Shown: positions 1-8,601, counted from the stretch's first letter. The stretch: 21,652 bases of DNA from DATKZH01 sp964475955 (GCA_964475955.1 CAYYZY010000136.1:1-21652); one strand, 5' to 3'. Numbers and translations are program-made. Notes: a model not told the origin generated them from the letters alone.

Positions 1-60
1 AACGACAAGCGGACCACCGGCGAACGGTGGAATACCAGCGTGCGTTTGATCGTCATTTGA
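1..60 (+). CDS. 3' end of an unidentified upstream gene (partial)
   Basis: Frame 1 is open from the window edge to a TGA at 58-60 and gives 19 residues ending in RLIVI. Most third codon positions are G or C, as in the neighbouring genes, and the stop lies 48 bases before the transporter start, so this looks like the tail of a same-strand gene. Too little is visible to name the family. The stretch could also be chance, because 19 codons is a short sample. Confidence 0.4.
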   Translation, partial: NDKRTTGERWNTSVRLIVI

Positions 61-108
61 CGGGCCGGTTTGACGTCGGGCCTTGGACACACCGAGATTG
101 GGAACAGC

Positions 109-1374
109 ATGAGCGAAAGCGAGCGGGAGGCGGTCCGGCCGCCGGCGAACCACGGTTGGCGCGTTACCTTCGCCGGGCTGGGCATCAACTTGGCGCTTGC
201 CATCATGTACACGTGGAGCGTCATCAGCAAAGGCGTGCCCGACGAATGGGGCTGGTCCCAGTCCGCAAAGTCCTTGCCCTATGCGATCAGTTGTCTCGTG
301 ATCTCCCTGGTGATGGCTCCCGCCGGCCGGATGCAGGACCGACTTGGCCCGCGCCTGGTTGCCACGATCGGCGGCGTCCTCGTGGGCTCGGGGATGATTC
401 TGGCCAGCTTCACCACGACGCCGTTGGGCTACGTCGTGGGCTTCGGGTTCCTGACCGGCGCGGGCATCGCGTTCGCCTACGCGTCGGCGACGCCCCCGGC
501 GGTCAAGTGGTTCCCGCCCGCGAAGACCGGCGTGATTGTGGGCATCGTGGTCTCCGGGTTCGGCTTGGCGCCCGTGTATGCCGCGCCGCTGTCGAGTTGG
601 CTGATCGAGCAGTTCGGGCTGGCGCAGGCCGTGATGATCCTGGGCGTGGCGTTCCTGGTGGTCGTGTCGGGGTTGGCGCAGGTTCTCCAAGTGCCGCCGC
701 CGGGATACGTGCCGCCCGGCGCGCCGGCGGCTCCCGTCGTCGCCGGCCCCGTGGAGAAGCGAGACTACCGGCCCGGGGAAATGCTGCGGACCTGGCAGTT
801 CTACGTGCTGTGGTTCATGTACGCCTGCGGCGCGGGCGCCGGGTTGATGATTATCTCCATGCTCACCAAGATCGCGTCGGCCCAGGCGGGCCTCGAGCTG
901 GGATTCGTCCTGGTGGCCGTCCTGGCGATCGGAAACGGAGCGGGACGCATCGTGGCCGGCTATGCCTCGGACAAGATCGGCCGTAGGGCCACGATGGTGA
1001 CTTGCTTTGTGTTGCAGACGGTCCTGATCCTCTTGCTGTCACAAACGACGGAAGGCTCGCTGTTGGCCAACGCGGCGGTGCTGGGCGTGGTCTCGGCCCT
1101 GATCGGCGCAAACTACGGGGCCAACCTGGCGCTGTTCCCGTCGGTGGCGAAAGACTATTACGGCCTGAAGAACTTCGGAGTCAACTACGGCCTGTTCTTT
1201 ACGGCCTGGGGCTTCGGCGGCTTCCTGCTGGCGCTTCTGGCCGGCAAGGTCTACGATGAGACGGGAAGCTTCGACTTCGCCTACTATTGCTCGGCGGCGC
1301 TTCTGGCCGTTGCGGCGGTCGCCACGTTCGTCGTCAGGCCGCCGCGTCGTGTGGAAGAGGAGCCGGCTACCTAA
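109..1374 (+). CDS. MFS transporter, oxalate/formate antiporter (OFA) type
   Basis: This is a 421-residue inner-membrane protein with about 12 hydrophobic segments, the usual length for a major facilitator. The MFS loop motif appears twice, as GRMQDRLGPR at residues 73-82 and GYASDKIGRR at 284-293, with a Pro/Ala-rich central loop at about 195-222 between the two six-helix halves. The stretch around 335-370, beginning NYGANLALFP and running into a Gly/Phe-rich helix, is typical of the OFA family (OxlT-like), which exchanges small carboxylates. The actual substrate is not determinable; many OFA members carry monocarboxylates other than oxalate. I chose the ATG at 109 over an in-frame TTG at 70 because the transmembrane region starts shortly after it; its ribosome site is weak (GGGAAC). 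A quinone oxidoreductase follows after 206 bases. Confidence 0.85.
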   Translation: MSESEREAVRPPANHGWRVTFAGLGINLALAIMYTWSVISKGVPDEWGWSQSAKSLPYAISCLVISLVMAPAGRMQDRLGPRLVATIGGVLVGSGMILASFTTTPLGYVVGFGFLTGAGIAFAYASATPPAVKWFPPAKTGVIVGIVVSGFGLAPVYAAPLSSWLIEQFGLAQAVMILGVAFLVVVSGLAQVLQVPPPGYVPPGAPAAPVVAGPVEKRDYRPGEMLRTWQFYVLWFMYACGAGAGLMIISMLTKIASAQAGLELGFVLVAVLAIGNGAGRIVAGYASDKIGRRATMVTCFVLQTVLILLLSQTTEGSLLANAAVLGVVSALIGANYGANLALFPSVAKDYYGLKNFGVNYGLFFTAWGFGGFLLALLAGKVYDETGSFDFAYYCSAALLAVAAVATFVVRPPRRVEEEPAT

Positions 1375-1391
1375 CATCAAGAAGACAACAA

Positions 1392-1438
1392 GTGGGGCAC
1401 GATTCCATCGTGCCAGGCCCGTTGGGATCGTGCCCCAC
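1392..1438. repeat. Head-to-head pair of GTGG-type REP-like hairpins
   Basis: The outer 12 bases are an exact inverted repeat, GTGGGGCACGAT on the left and ATCGTGCCCCAC on the right. The left unit (1392-1414) is a GTGG head followed by a perfect hairpin, GGCACGAT, loop TCC, ATCGTGCC. The right unit, read on the minus strand from 1438, has the same head and left arm but a decayed right arm. The same unit with one compensatory base-pair change recurs in the tandem array at 21034-21187. It lies 17 bases after the MFS stop and may also act as a transcription terminator, although no T-tract follows. Confidence 0.75.
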
Positions 1439-1580
1439 CGGCAATTCGCGACAGCTCTTTCTTGGGCAATCCCTAGACGCCTTCGCGCTTGTCCTCGGCG
1501 AGGGTGAGACACCTGAGAATCGGGACGAGTCTCGCAACCTGGCTCGCACGTCGTTCACTATGTCGTGGCGGAGATGAAGC

Positions 1581-2549
1581 ATGTACGCAGTCCTGGTCGA
1601 TGAAGACCAGTCGCTCGTTTGGCGCAAAGTGCCCGATCCAGTCCCGAAGGCCGGCGAGCTTCTTGTCGAGGTCCATGCAGCCGCGTTGAATCGTGCCGAC
1701 CTGCTGCAGCGCGAGGGGAACTACCCGCCGCCGCCGGGCTGGCCGGAGTGGATGGGGCTGGAGGTGGCGGGCGTGGTCGTCGAGACCCCGGCCGACGGCC
1801 GCTGGCAAGCCGGTGACGAGGTCTGCGCCCTTCTTGGCGGCGGCGGATATGCAGAGCGGGTCGCGGTTCCGGCGGGTCTGGCCGTGCGGGTTCCGGAAGG
1901 CCTGTCCATGGTGGAAGCCGCGGCCATCCCGGAAGCGTTTGCCACCTCGTATCTGAACCTCTGCATCGAAGGCGGCATGAAGGCCGGGGATACCATGCTC
2001 ATCCAGGCCGGGGCAAGCGGCCTGGGCATCGCGGCGATCCAGTTGGTGAAGACCCTGGGCGGTAAGGTGATGACGACCGTGAGCACCGAAGAGAAAGCCG
2101 AGTTCGTCCGCCGTCTCGGGGCCGACGTCGTCGTCAATCGGACGGTCGACGACCTCGGTGCGGCCATGGAGGAACACGCGGTCGATATTGCCCTGGATTG
2201 CATCAGCGGTCCCGGACTCGGGCAGTGCATCGAGAAGATGGCGATCGGTGGGCGATGGATCGTGATCGCCACGCTGGGCGGTGCGCTCGCGGAAATCAAT
2301 ATGAACACCTTCTTCCGGCGGGGCCTCAAGCTGATCGGCAGCACGCTGAGAAGCCGTTCGTCCCAGATGAAAACAGAGATCCTTGCCGGTCTTGAGAGGA
2401 CTCTCTGGCCGTCGTTCTCTTCCGGGACGCTCAAGCCGGTGATCTACAAGACGCTGCCAATCACCGAGGCCGACCAGGCCCACGCGATTCTCCAGCGTCG
2501 GGAGAACATCGGGAAAGTGGTGCTGACGGTCAGGAGGAACGGACCGTGA
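1581..2549 (+). CDS. Zinc-free NAD(P)H quinone oxidoreductase, PIG3/TP53I3-like
   Basis: The product is a 322-residue cytosolic medium-chain reductase of the quinone oxidoreductase branch, expected to reduce quinones or related electrophiles with NADPH. The N-terminal GroES-like half carries the family pattern NRADLLQREGNYPPPPGW at residues 37-54 and GLEVAG at 59-64. The Rossmann half has AGASGLG at 143-149, the glycine-rich nucleotide loop, and GSTLRSRS at 253-260, a PIG3-type hallmark. The cysteine and histidine ligands of zinc alcohol dehydrogenases are absent, as expected. The ATG at 1581 is preceded by GGAG at suitable spacing. The gene converges on the GH2 gene, with a REP pair between them. 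It could serve general redox housekeeping; nothing ties it to the transporter except position and strand. Confidence 0.88.
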   Translation: MYAVLVDEDQSLVWRKVPDPVPKAGELLVEVHAAALNRADLLQREGNYPPPPGWPEWMGLEVAGVVVETPADGRWQAGDEVCALLGGGGYAERVAVPAGLAVRVPEGLSMVEAAAIPEAFATSYLNLCIEGGMKAGDTMLIQAGASGLGIAAIQLVKTLGGKVMTTVSTEEKAEFVRRLGADVVVNRTVDDLGAAMEEHAVDIALDCISGPGLGQCIEKMAIGGRWIVIATLGGALAEINMNTFFRRGLKLIGSTLRSRSSQMKTEILAGLERTLWPSFSSGTLKPVIYKTLPITEADQAHAILQRRENIGKVVLTVRRNGP

Positions 2550-2569
2550 GAATCTGCCATACGGCGTTT

Positions 2570-2637
2570 GTAGTGACCGCATTCATGCGGTCTCAAGCCG
2601 CTCCGCCCTGACGGGCCCCGATGAATCGGGCCACTAC
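2570..2637. repeat. Head-to-head pair of GTAG-type REP-like hairpins
   Basis: The element is bounded by GTAGTG at 2570-2575 and CACTAC at 2632-2637. Next to the left end is a perfect hairpin, ACCGCAT, TC, ATGCGGT (2576-2591); next to the right end is CCCGAT, GA, ATCGGG (2617-2630). Read from either end, each unit is GTAGTG, then a stem whose centre is ATTCAT, so the two are copies of one unit in inverted orientation with compensatory stem differences. It fills the gap between the convergent quinone oxidoreductase and GH2 genes and could terminate both transcripts. Confidence 0.75.
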
Positions 2638-2659
2638 CAGCGCATAGGAACAATCCCGG

Positions 2660-5600
2660 CTATTGCCCTACCCGGCGGATCTTGAACGCGCGGATCTGCA
2701 GGTTGCGGTCGGCCGGCGGCTCGTAGAAGTCGTTGGTGAACTCGAGGCTCACTTCGTGCTCTCCCTCGGGCACCGAGGCGTCGAGCCGCAGAAGCTGCCA
2801 GCCCGGCCGCCCGAGCTGGAGGTCGCCGAGGACGCGATCGCCGAGTCCCACCCGGATGTTAGGGTATTCGCCGGCCGCCTCGCTCCCGCTTGCTTCGACG
2901 GCGAACTCGTACCGGCCCGGGGCGGCGAACCGAACCCGGCGCGCGATCGCCCCGTTCGAGCCGAGGTAGGCGACGCCGTCGTCGCGCCGCGTGAAGCGGA
3001 AGTCGCTTTTCGGCTCCATCGAAGTGGGCGCGATGGTCGCCCCGCCCAGGCCGGCCCCGAACGGGCAGCCCAGATTGACGAGCAGGTTGGAGACGTACCG
3101 GCCCGTCTTCTGTGAGTTCGAATCGTCCTCGGCCCAGCGCACCTGGTCGAGTAGCAGGAAGCCCTCGCCCAGCGGCACCTTGACCAGCACGGCCGGCTCC
3201 AAAAGCGGCTTCGACGCAAGCGGCGGGGCCGGCCCGTACACGACCCGGTCGAGATGCACGTTGCGGTCGTCGCCCGATTCGGCGTCGTACGCGTCGTTGA
3301 CGAAGGCCAGGCCCAACGTGTGCTCGCCTTTCGGAACTTCCGCCGTAACGTAGTACGTTTCCCACGCCTCTCCCTCCGTGGTGACGCTGCCGGCGCGCCG
3401 CCCGTCGATCCGCACCTCGACGCGCGGATACTCCCCGGCGCACGGCGTCCCCTTGCCGCGGACCATGAACGTGTACCGCCCGGAGTGCGGGAAGACGACC
3501 TTGCGGCTTAGCGTGGCGGTGCGCCACAGGTAGACGCCCCCGCCGTCGACTCGCCGGTCGCCCGAATCCGACTCCATCGACTCGGCCTCGACGACCACCG
3601 ACCGCGCCGGATCGGGTTTGCCCGCCGTGATCGCGTAGTCGGCCACCGCCATCGACAGCGGCGTGCGCGTGCGCCAGCCGAGCCCCGTGCGGTCGCCGTA
3701 CCAGTAGAGCTCCTGGTTGGTGAGCCCGTCGATGGCTGGGTCGGGCCGGGCGATGCTCACGGGGACGGCCGAGGTCCGCTGCGCGTAAATCGGTTCGGGG
3801 AACAGGTCCTGGAGCCGGGCCATTCCGGGGGGCGTGGCGCCGTGGAGGAGCACACGCCCGCCGGCCTCGACGAACCGCCGGATCGCGGCCCGGTGCTCCG
3901 CCACCTCGGGGCAGTCGGCTTCGGCCACGAGCACGTCGAAGTCGCCCAGGTCCGCCCCGTCCAGCCGTCCGGAGAGGTCGGCAAACCGGACGTCGAGGTC
4001 GCCGAGGCGCTCGGCGAGCGGGAGCCGGTCGTCGACCACGGCCAGGCGCGCAGGCGGTGGCGGCCGCGTGGCCGCGCGGCGGAGGAGGCGTTCGAGCGTC
4101 GCCCGGGCGACCGGCTCGCCGGCCAGCTTCTCGCCGATCGCCAGTTGCGAAAGCAGGTAGCGCCCGCGGCCCTGGAGCACCTCCAGCACCGCCACGTAGA
4201 CCAGCCCCTGCGGGCCGCCCGAGTCGACCAGCGCCCGAAACCGCCCCCGGCTCGGCTTGCGGATCGTCTTGCGCGCGACCACGTGATCGCCGCGCCAGAA
4301 GCGGAAGGGAACTTCACAGGCGTTGTCCGAAGTGAAGGGGAACGACCGGTCGACGGTCCGCGTGAAGGCGATCGTGGCGCCGCGGTCGACCAGGTCGGCC
4401 GGCAAGAGGCCGTGCTCGTAGGTTTCCTGCTCCAGCACGATCACGGCCCCGCCGCGTCGCACGAAATCCGCAATCGCTTGGCGCGGCCCGCCTCGGCCGC
4501 CGACGACCGGCGTCCCCTCGTCGGGCCTCGCGGCGTCGAGGGCGTGAGGACCGACGAGCAGCACGTCGGCCTCCGGCAGGTCGACCATGCTCTCAACGGC
4601 CACGGCCTTCACGCCGGCCTCGGCCAACGCCCGGCCTACGGTGTGGTCTTCCCCCTGGAAAAGGGCGATCCGCGCGCCCTCGGGCACCGCGAGCGGCCGC
4701 CTGGGAAACACCCAGTACCGCTTCTCGCTCCCGAAGACGCGCTTCCCGCCGCGAAGCACGGCGAGCGAAAGGGAGACCGGCGAGCGTGCTTCGACCTCCG
4801 GCATGTGGAGCACGATCTTCAGCTCGCGCTTGCCGGCGGGGGCAAGGTCGAACGTTTGGCGTCCGGAATCGACGACCGAACGATCGGCCGCAAGCCTCCA
4901 TTCGAGCGTGAGCTTCGCCGGGTGGAGCGTGTCGTTGTAGAGGTACACGGTGCGCGGCACCTCCTCGCCGGAGAAGAAGCGCGTGTCGTACTCGCGCACG
5001 AAGGCGGCGTTCTTCCGGTAGGCGCGCCGCACGGCGAGGTACCGCGGGTTGTCGTCGCTGGGGAACGGGCCGGTTTCGGTGAGCGTCCAGGGGCACATTC
5101 CCGAAACGCCGCACGCCCGGTAGGCCTCGATCTGCATCTCCCAGGCGAGGGCCTTGGTGCGGGCCATAGCGTCGTGGTAGCCGCGATAGGCCGCGTCGCC
5201 GATGAGGGTCGTGAACGGATCGGGCTCACGGTAGTGCTGGATGTGCAGGAACTCGCCGAAATAGAGCGGCTTGGACCGGTCCCACGCGAAGAACTCGCGC
5301 GGCCAGCCGCGCACCTCCATGCCCGATTCGAGCCAGTAGCCTGCATTGGGCCAGAGGTTCGATTGGTTGAAATCGAGCGGGTAGTGGAGATTGACCACGT
5401 CGGCCGCGCCTTCGGGGTCGCCGTCGCCGTCGTAGAGGATCGGCCGCGTGGGATCGAGCCGCTTGACCAGCCGGCCCGCCTCGGCCAGGCGGTGCTCCGT
5501 TTCGGGCACGCGGTTGCCGCCGCAGTGGAGGATCTCGTTTTCGAGGCTGATCATCACGATCGACGGGTGATTGCGGTGGTCCTTGAGGATGGCGCGGAGG

Positions 5601-6784
5601 TGGTCGTGGTAGTTGTTCCAGAATTCGTCCTTCGAGAGGGCGTACGGCCGGGCGTAGCAGAAGAGGGCCGACTCCATGATCAGGGGCATGCCCACCTCGT
5701 CGGCCGCTTCGTACCAGCACTTGGGCCACAGGTTGGCGTGCAGGCGCATGGCCACGCAGCCCGCCTCGCGAATGCGGCGGTAGAAGTCGACGGCCGCCTC
5801 CTTGCTCAGGTCGCCGTCGAGCTCGCCCCGCGGGTGGCCGGCCGTGGCCAGGAAGTTGATCGGCGTGCCGTTGAGGATCAGCTTGTCGCCCTCGATCCAG
5901 AACTCGCGGAACCCGAACCGCGTCCGCCGTACGTGCCGCCGCCGGCCGTCTTCGTGAACCGCGGTCACCAGTTCGTACAGGTGCGGGTCTTCAGGACCCC
6001 AGAGCCGCGGGTTCTGCCAGGGCGCTCGAAGCGCGACGGTCGCCGACGCACCCGGCGGCACCGTCACCTTGCGATCCTCGAGGCGCACGTCGGCATCGGC
6101 CACCTGGGAAGTCACCGTCACCGTCCTCGGCTGGGCCGCCACGTTCCGCAGGGTGTAGTCGACCTCCAGCGTGTGCTTGCGCACCGAAGTGTTGACGAAC
6201 ACGTCGTCCAGGTAGACTTCGCTTCGGGCGCAAAGGGCCACCGGCTGCCAGATGCCCACGTAGCGGTAGCGCGAGCCGACCGGCGCCATCACCGCGTCGT
6301 CGGCCTGGTCGATGTAGCGTTGGCCGGGCCGTGGGCGCACGCCGGTCATGTCCTGATCGATCACGCCGGTGACGTCCTGCACGCGGACCTGAAGCAGGTT
6401 CTCCCCGCCGGGCCGGCAGGCGTCGGTGACGTCGACCTCCCACGCCTCCCAACCCCCGTAGCGGCCGCCCACCTCCGTGCCGTTGACCAGCACGCTCGTC
6501 ACGAAGCGCGACGCCCCGATGGAGAGCACCAGCCGCTCGCCTTCGGCGCGGTCGGGCGGGGTGAACGACCGGCGATACCAGAGGAACGGCTTGCCCTCCA
6601 CGCGGCCGATGAGCGACGGCACGCGGATCGGGCGCCACTCGGCGTCCGCGCCCGGCACCTCGGCCGTCGCCGAGAAGCAGCCTTCCCACGTGCCGTCGAG
6701 CGACGCCCCGCACGTCATCGTCGGCACAGCGCCAAGCAAGGTCAGCACGGTCAGCCCGACAAACGCAGCGATCGAACAACGCAT
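2660..6784 (-). CDS. Secreted glycoside hydrolase family 2 protein with two C-terminal CBM60-like modules
   Basis: This is a 1374-residue enzyme, far longer than a minimal GH2 (about 600-1000). Residues 1-26 look like a signal peptide. Then come a jelly-roll sugar-binding domain (about 28-190), an immunoglobulin-like domain (about 190-295), and the TIM barrel (about 296-600), with proposed acid/base Glu417 in SLENE and nucleophile Glu511 in YFGEF. Residues about 700-900 and 912-1060 look like two class-I-amidotransferase-like flavodoxin folds (VLLVGPHALD and FVRRGGAVIVLEQ in the first, VLVAEADCPE and FVEAGGRVLLHG in the second). Two related modules at about 1062-1184 and 1258-1372 each end with ND, then DRN, resembling CBM60-type calcium-dependent sugar binders. 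The ATG at 6784 has GGAGGAGGTG just upstream. Likely activities are beta-galactosidase, beta-glucuronidase or relatives; specificity is not readable. The adjacent divergent sulfatase suggests a sulfated glycan. Confidence 0.88.
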   Translation of the reverse strand: MRCSIAAFVGLTVLTLLGAVPTMTCGASLDGTWEGCFSATAEVPGADAEWRPIRVPSLIGRVEGKPFLWYRRSFTPPDRAEGERLVLSIGASRFVTSVLVNGTEVGGRYGGWEAWEVDVTDACRPGGENLLQVRVQDVTGVIDQDMTGVRPRPGQRYIDQADDAVMAPVGSRYRYVGIWQPVALCARSEVYLDDVFVNTSVRKHTLEVDYTLRNVAAQPRTVTVTSQVADADVRLEDRKVTVPPGASATVALRAPWQNPRLWGPEDPHLYELVTAVHEDGRRRHVRRTRFGFREFWIEGDKLILNGTPINFLATAGHPRGELDGDLSKEAAVDFYRRIREAGCVAMRLHANLWPKCWYEAADEVGMPLIMESALFCYARPYALSKDEFWNNYHDHLRAILKDHRNHPSIVMISLENEILHCGGNRVPETEHRLAEAGRLVKRLDPTRPILYDGDGDPEGAADVVNLHYPLDFNQSNLWPNAGYWLESGMEVRGWPREFFAWDRSKPLYFGEFLHIQHYREPDPFTTLIGDAAYRGYHDAMARTKALAWEMQIEAYRACGVSGMCPWTLTETGPFPSDDNPRYLAVRRAYRKNAAFVREYDTRFFSGEEVPRTVYLYNDTLHPAKLTLEWRLAADRSVVDSGRQTFDLAPAGKRELKIVLHMPEVEARSPVSLSLAVLRGGKRVFGSEKRYWVFPRRPLAVPEGARIALFQGEDHTVGRALAEAGVKAVAVESMVDLPEADVLLVGPHALDAARPDEGTPVVGGRGGPRQAIADFVRRGGAVIVLEQETYEHGLLPADLVDRGATIAFTRTVDRSFPFTSDNACEVPFRFWRGDHVVARKTIRKPSRGRFRALVDSGGPQGLVYVAVLEVLQGRGRYLLSQLAIGEKLAGEPVARATLERLLRRAATRPPPPARLAVVDDRLPLAERLGDLDVRFADLSGRLDGADLGDFDVLVAEADCPEVAEHRAAIRRFVEAGGRVLLHGATPPGMARLQDLFPEPIYAQRTSAVPVSIARPDPAIDGLTNQELYWYGDRTGLGWRTRTPLSMAVADYAITAGKPDPARSVVVEAESMESDSGDRRVDGGGVYLWRTATLSRKVVFPHSGRYTFMVRGKGTPCAGEYPRVEVRIDGRRAGSVTTEGEAWETYYVTAEVPKGEHTLGLAFVNDAYDAESGDDRNVHLDRVVYGPAPPLASKPLLEPAVLVKVPLGEGFLLLDQVRWAEDDSNSQKTGRYVSNLLVNLGCPFGAGLGGATIAPTSMEPKSDFRFTRRDDGVAYLGSNGAIARRVRFAAPGRYEFAVEASGSEAAGEYPNIRVGLGDRVLGDLQLGRPGWQLLRLDASVPEGEHEVSLEFTNDFYEPPADRNLQIRAFKIRRVGQ

Positions 6785-6874
6785 TGAAAGCACCTCCTCC
6801 GGCCGCGGCGTTGTCCCCTCCGACCAAGTCGCGGCGGTTCTTGTGGTTCCTGGGGTCCTCACGAAGTCACGGTC

Positions 6875-6903
6875 AGTATGTCGGCGCCGGCCTCGCCATG
6901 CAA
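6875..6903 (-). promoter_or_regulatory. Possible sigma70-type promoter for the GH2 gene
   Basis: On the minus strand TTGCAT (6903-6898) and CATACT (6880-6875) are separated by 17 bases, giving a 5' leader of roughly 85 bases. The -10 matches four of six consensus positions and the -35 three of six. It is a weak candidate found by eye in the 289-base divergent region. Confidence 0.3.
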
Positions 6904-6956
6904 ACGCCGAAGCGAATCCGCGATACAACGAAGCGCGTGGCGCGTCCGCCCGCTCA

Positions 6957-6985
6957 TTGCTTCCGGGCCAGCAAGCCGATACACT
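6957..6985 (+). promoter_or_regulatory. Possible sigma70-type promoter for the sulfatase gene
   Basis: TTGCTT at 6957-6962 and TACACT at 6980-6985 are 17 bases apart, about 80 bases before the sulfatase start. The match to consensus is partial (three and four of six). With the minus-strand candidate at 6875-6903 it would make a back-to-back promoter pair for GH2 and sulfatase. Confidence 0.3.
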
Positions 6986-7073
6986 CGTCTTGGTTGCCAC
7001 CGTTTGTGTTGACGGGCCGCCGTCGGCAGAACCGACCCGCCGAGAACGGACCGCAGAAAGGAGAACGACGACC

Positions 7074-8579
7074 ATGAAACGAACCGTGAACCTCCGAGCG
7101 GCGCCCCTCGTCTTCGCCGCGGCGCTGCTTTGCGGCGCCGTCGCCGCGCGAGCCCGAGCGGCCGAAGAGAACGAGCAAGCCCGGCCGAACATCCTCTGGA
7201 TCGTTGGCGAGAATTTCGCGCTCGATCTCGGCTGCTACGGAGCTGAGAACGTGCGCACGCCGCATCTCGACGGGCTGGCGGCCGACGGCGTGCGCTATAC
7301 GAACGTCTTCTCCACGTCGCCGGTCTGCGCGCCGAGCCGCTCGGCCTTCATGACCGGCATGTACCAGACGACGACCGACACCCACCCCATGCGCTCGCAC
7401 CGCGACGACGACTTCCGCCTCCCGCCCGGCGTGCGGCCGATCACGCACCGGCTCCGCGACGCCGGCTACTTCACGGCGAACCTCACGCACATCGCCGATC
7501 GCGAGGTGGGCACGGGCAAGCTCGACCTCAACTTCGTCAACGAGGGGCCGATCTACGATTCCGACGACTGGTCGGCCCTCAAAGACCACCAGCCGTTCTT
7601 TGCCCAGATCAACACGCCCGAGGCCGAGTACGACATCTACGACCGCAAGTCGGCCGAGAAGCCGCGCGTGTTGTGGGTGGGCGAAGAGTGGCACCCCAAG
7701 GTGGCCACGCCGGAAAACGTCTCCCCGCCGCCCTACTACCCCGATCATCCGATCACGCGCCGCGAATGGGCCCGGTACCTCAACTCGGTCTCCGGGGTCG
7801 ACGTGCGCATCGGTTGGATCCTGGAACGGCTCCGCGAAGACGGCCTGGCCGACGACACCGTCGTCATCTTCTTCGCCGACAACGGCCGGCTCGAAGCCCG
7901 CGGCATCCACTGGTGCTGGGATAGCGGGCTCCACGTACCCATGATCCTGCACTGGCCCAAGAACCATCCCGCGCCGCCGCAGTACCGCCCGGGCAAGGTC
8001 GACGATCGGGTGATCAGCCTGCTGGACCTGACGGCCACCACGCTCTGGATCGCCGGCGTGCCGCGCCCCCTCGGCATGCAAAGCCGCATCTTCCTCGGCC
8101 GCCGGGCCGACCCGCCGCGGACCTACGCCTTCAGCGCCCGCGACCGCATCGACGAAACCGTGGTGCGTCTCCGCTCCGTACGCGACAAACGCTACCATTA
8201 CATCCGCAACTTCACGCCGGGCGCCGGCTTCCCCACGCTCAACCGCTACAAGGAGAAGTGCTTCCTGGTGAAGCCTCTGATGCGCCGCCTCCACGCCGAG
8301 GGTAAGCTGACCGGCCCGGCCGCCGACCTGATGAAGCCGTTCCCCAAGGAGCGGCTCTACGACACGGCCGCCGACCCCCACGAGATCCGCAACCTGGCCG
8401 ATTCGCGCAACCCCCGGCACCGGGCGGCCCTCCTGCGGCTCCGCGCGGCGCTCGACACGTGGATCACCGAGACCGGCAACCGGGGCGTTTGGCCCGAGCC
8501 GCCGGAAGTCGTCGCCCCCTTCGAAAAGGAAATGCACGACTGGTTCGGCACGCCCGCGTGGTACGACGGCGCGAAGTAG
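7074..8579 (+). CDS. Secreted formylglycine-dependent sulfatase (family S1)
   Basis: The product is a 501-residue arylsulfatase-type enzyme that removes sulfate esters, probably from a polysaccharide. Residues 1-30 form a signal peptide. The activation motif CAPSR at 85-89 has Cys85 as the residue to be converted to formylglycine by a maturase not present here, followed by GMYQT at 95-99. A later metal site is DNG at 269-271. The first metal site is unusual: GENFALDLGCYG at 45-56 has Glu46-Asn47 where S1 sulfatases usually have two acidic residues. The C-terminal subdomain (ERLYDTAADPHE at about 426-437, then NLA) is standard. The ATG at 7074 follows AAAGGAG by about ten bases. It is divergent from GH2 and upstream of a hydrolase on the same strand. 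Confidence 0.9.
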   Translation: MKRTVNLRAAPLVFAAALLCGAVAARARAAEENEQARPNILWIVGENFALDLGCYGAENVRTPHLDGLAADGVRYTNVFSTSPVCAPSRSAFMTGMYQTTTDTHPMRSHRDDDFRLPPGVRPITHRLRDAGYFTANLTHIADREVGTGKLDLNFVNEGPIYDSDDWSALKDHQPFFAQINTPEAEYDIYDRKSAEKPRVLWVGEEWHPKVATPENVSPPPYYPDHPITRREWARYLNSVSGVDVRIGWILERLREDGLADDTVVIFFADNGRLEARGIHWCWDSGLHVPMILHWPKNHPAPPQYRPGKVDDRVISLLDLTATTLWIAGVPRPLGMQSRIFLGRRADPPRTYAFSARDRIDETVVRLRSVRDKRYHYIRNFTPGAGFPTLNRYKEKCFLVKPLMRRLHAEGKLTGPAADLMKPFPKERLYDTAADPHEIRNLADSRNPRHRAALLRLRAALDTWITETGNRGVWPEPPEVVAPFEKEMHDWFGTPAWYDGAK

Positions 8580-8601
8580 CCCCCTCGCCCGGCGACGCCT
8601 T

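Noticed and set aside
14..30. CCACCG/CGGTGG hairpin as a terminator
   Set aside because: It lies inside the probable end of the upstream coding frame and has no T-tract.
1473..2582. A 369-codon minus-strand frame opposite the quinone oxidoreductase
   Set aside because: The plus-strand frame carries all PIG3-family motifs; the antisense frame has none.
3842..6787. A 981-codon open frame antisense to the GH2 gene
   Set aside because: It is a product of GC-rich third positions on the real gene: no domain, odd composition rich in His, Arg and Val, and the GH2 frame has clear catalytic motifs and a ribosome site.
6785..7192. Upstream extension of the GH2 gene to a start at 7192
   Set aside because: The ATG at 6784 directly precedes a signal peptide and follows GGAGGAGGTG, and the extension would run into the sulfatase coding region.
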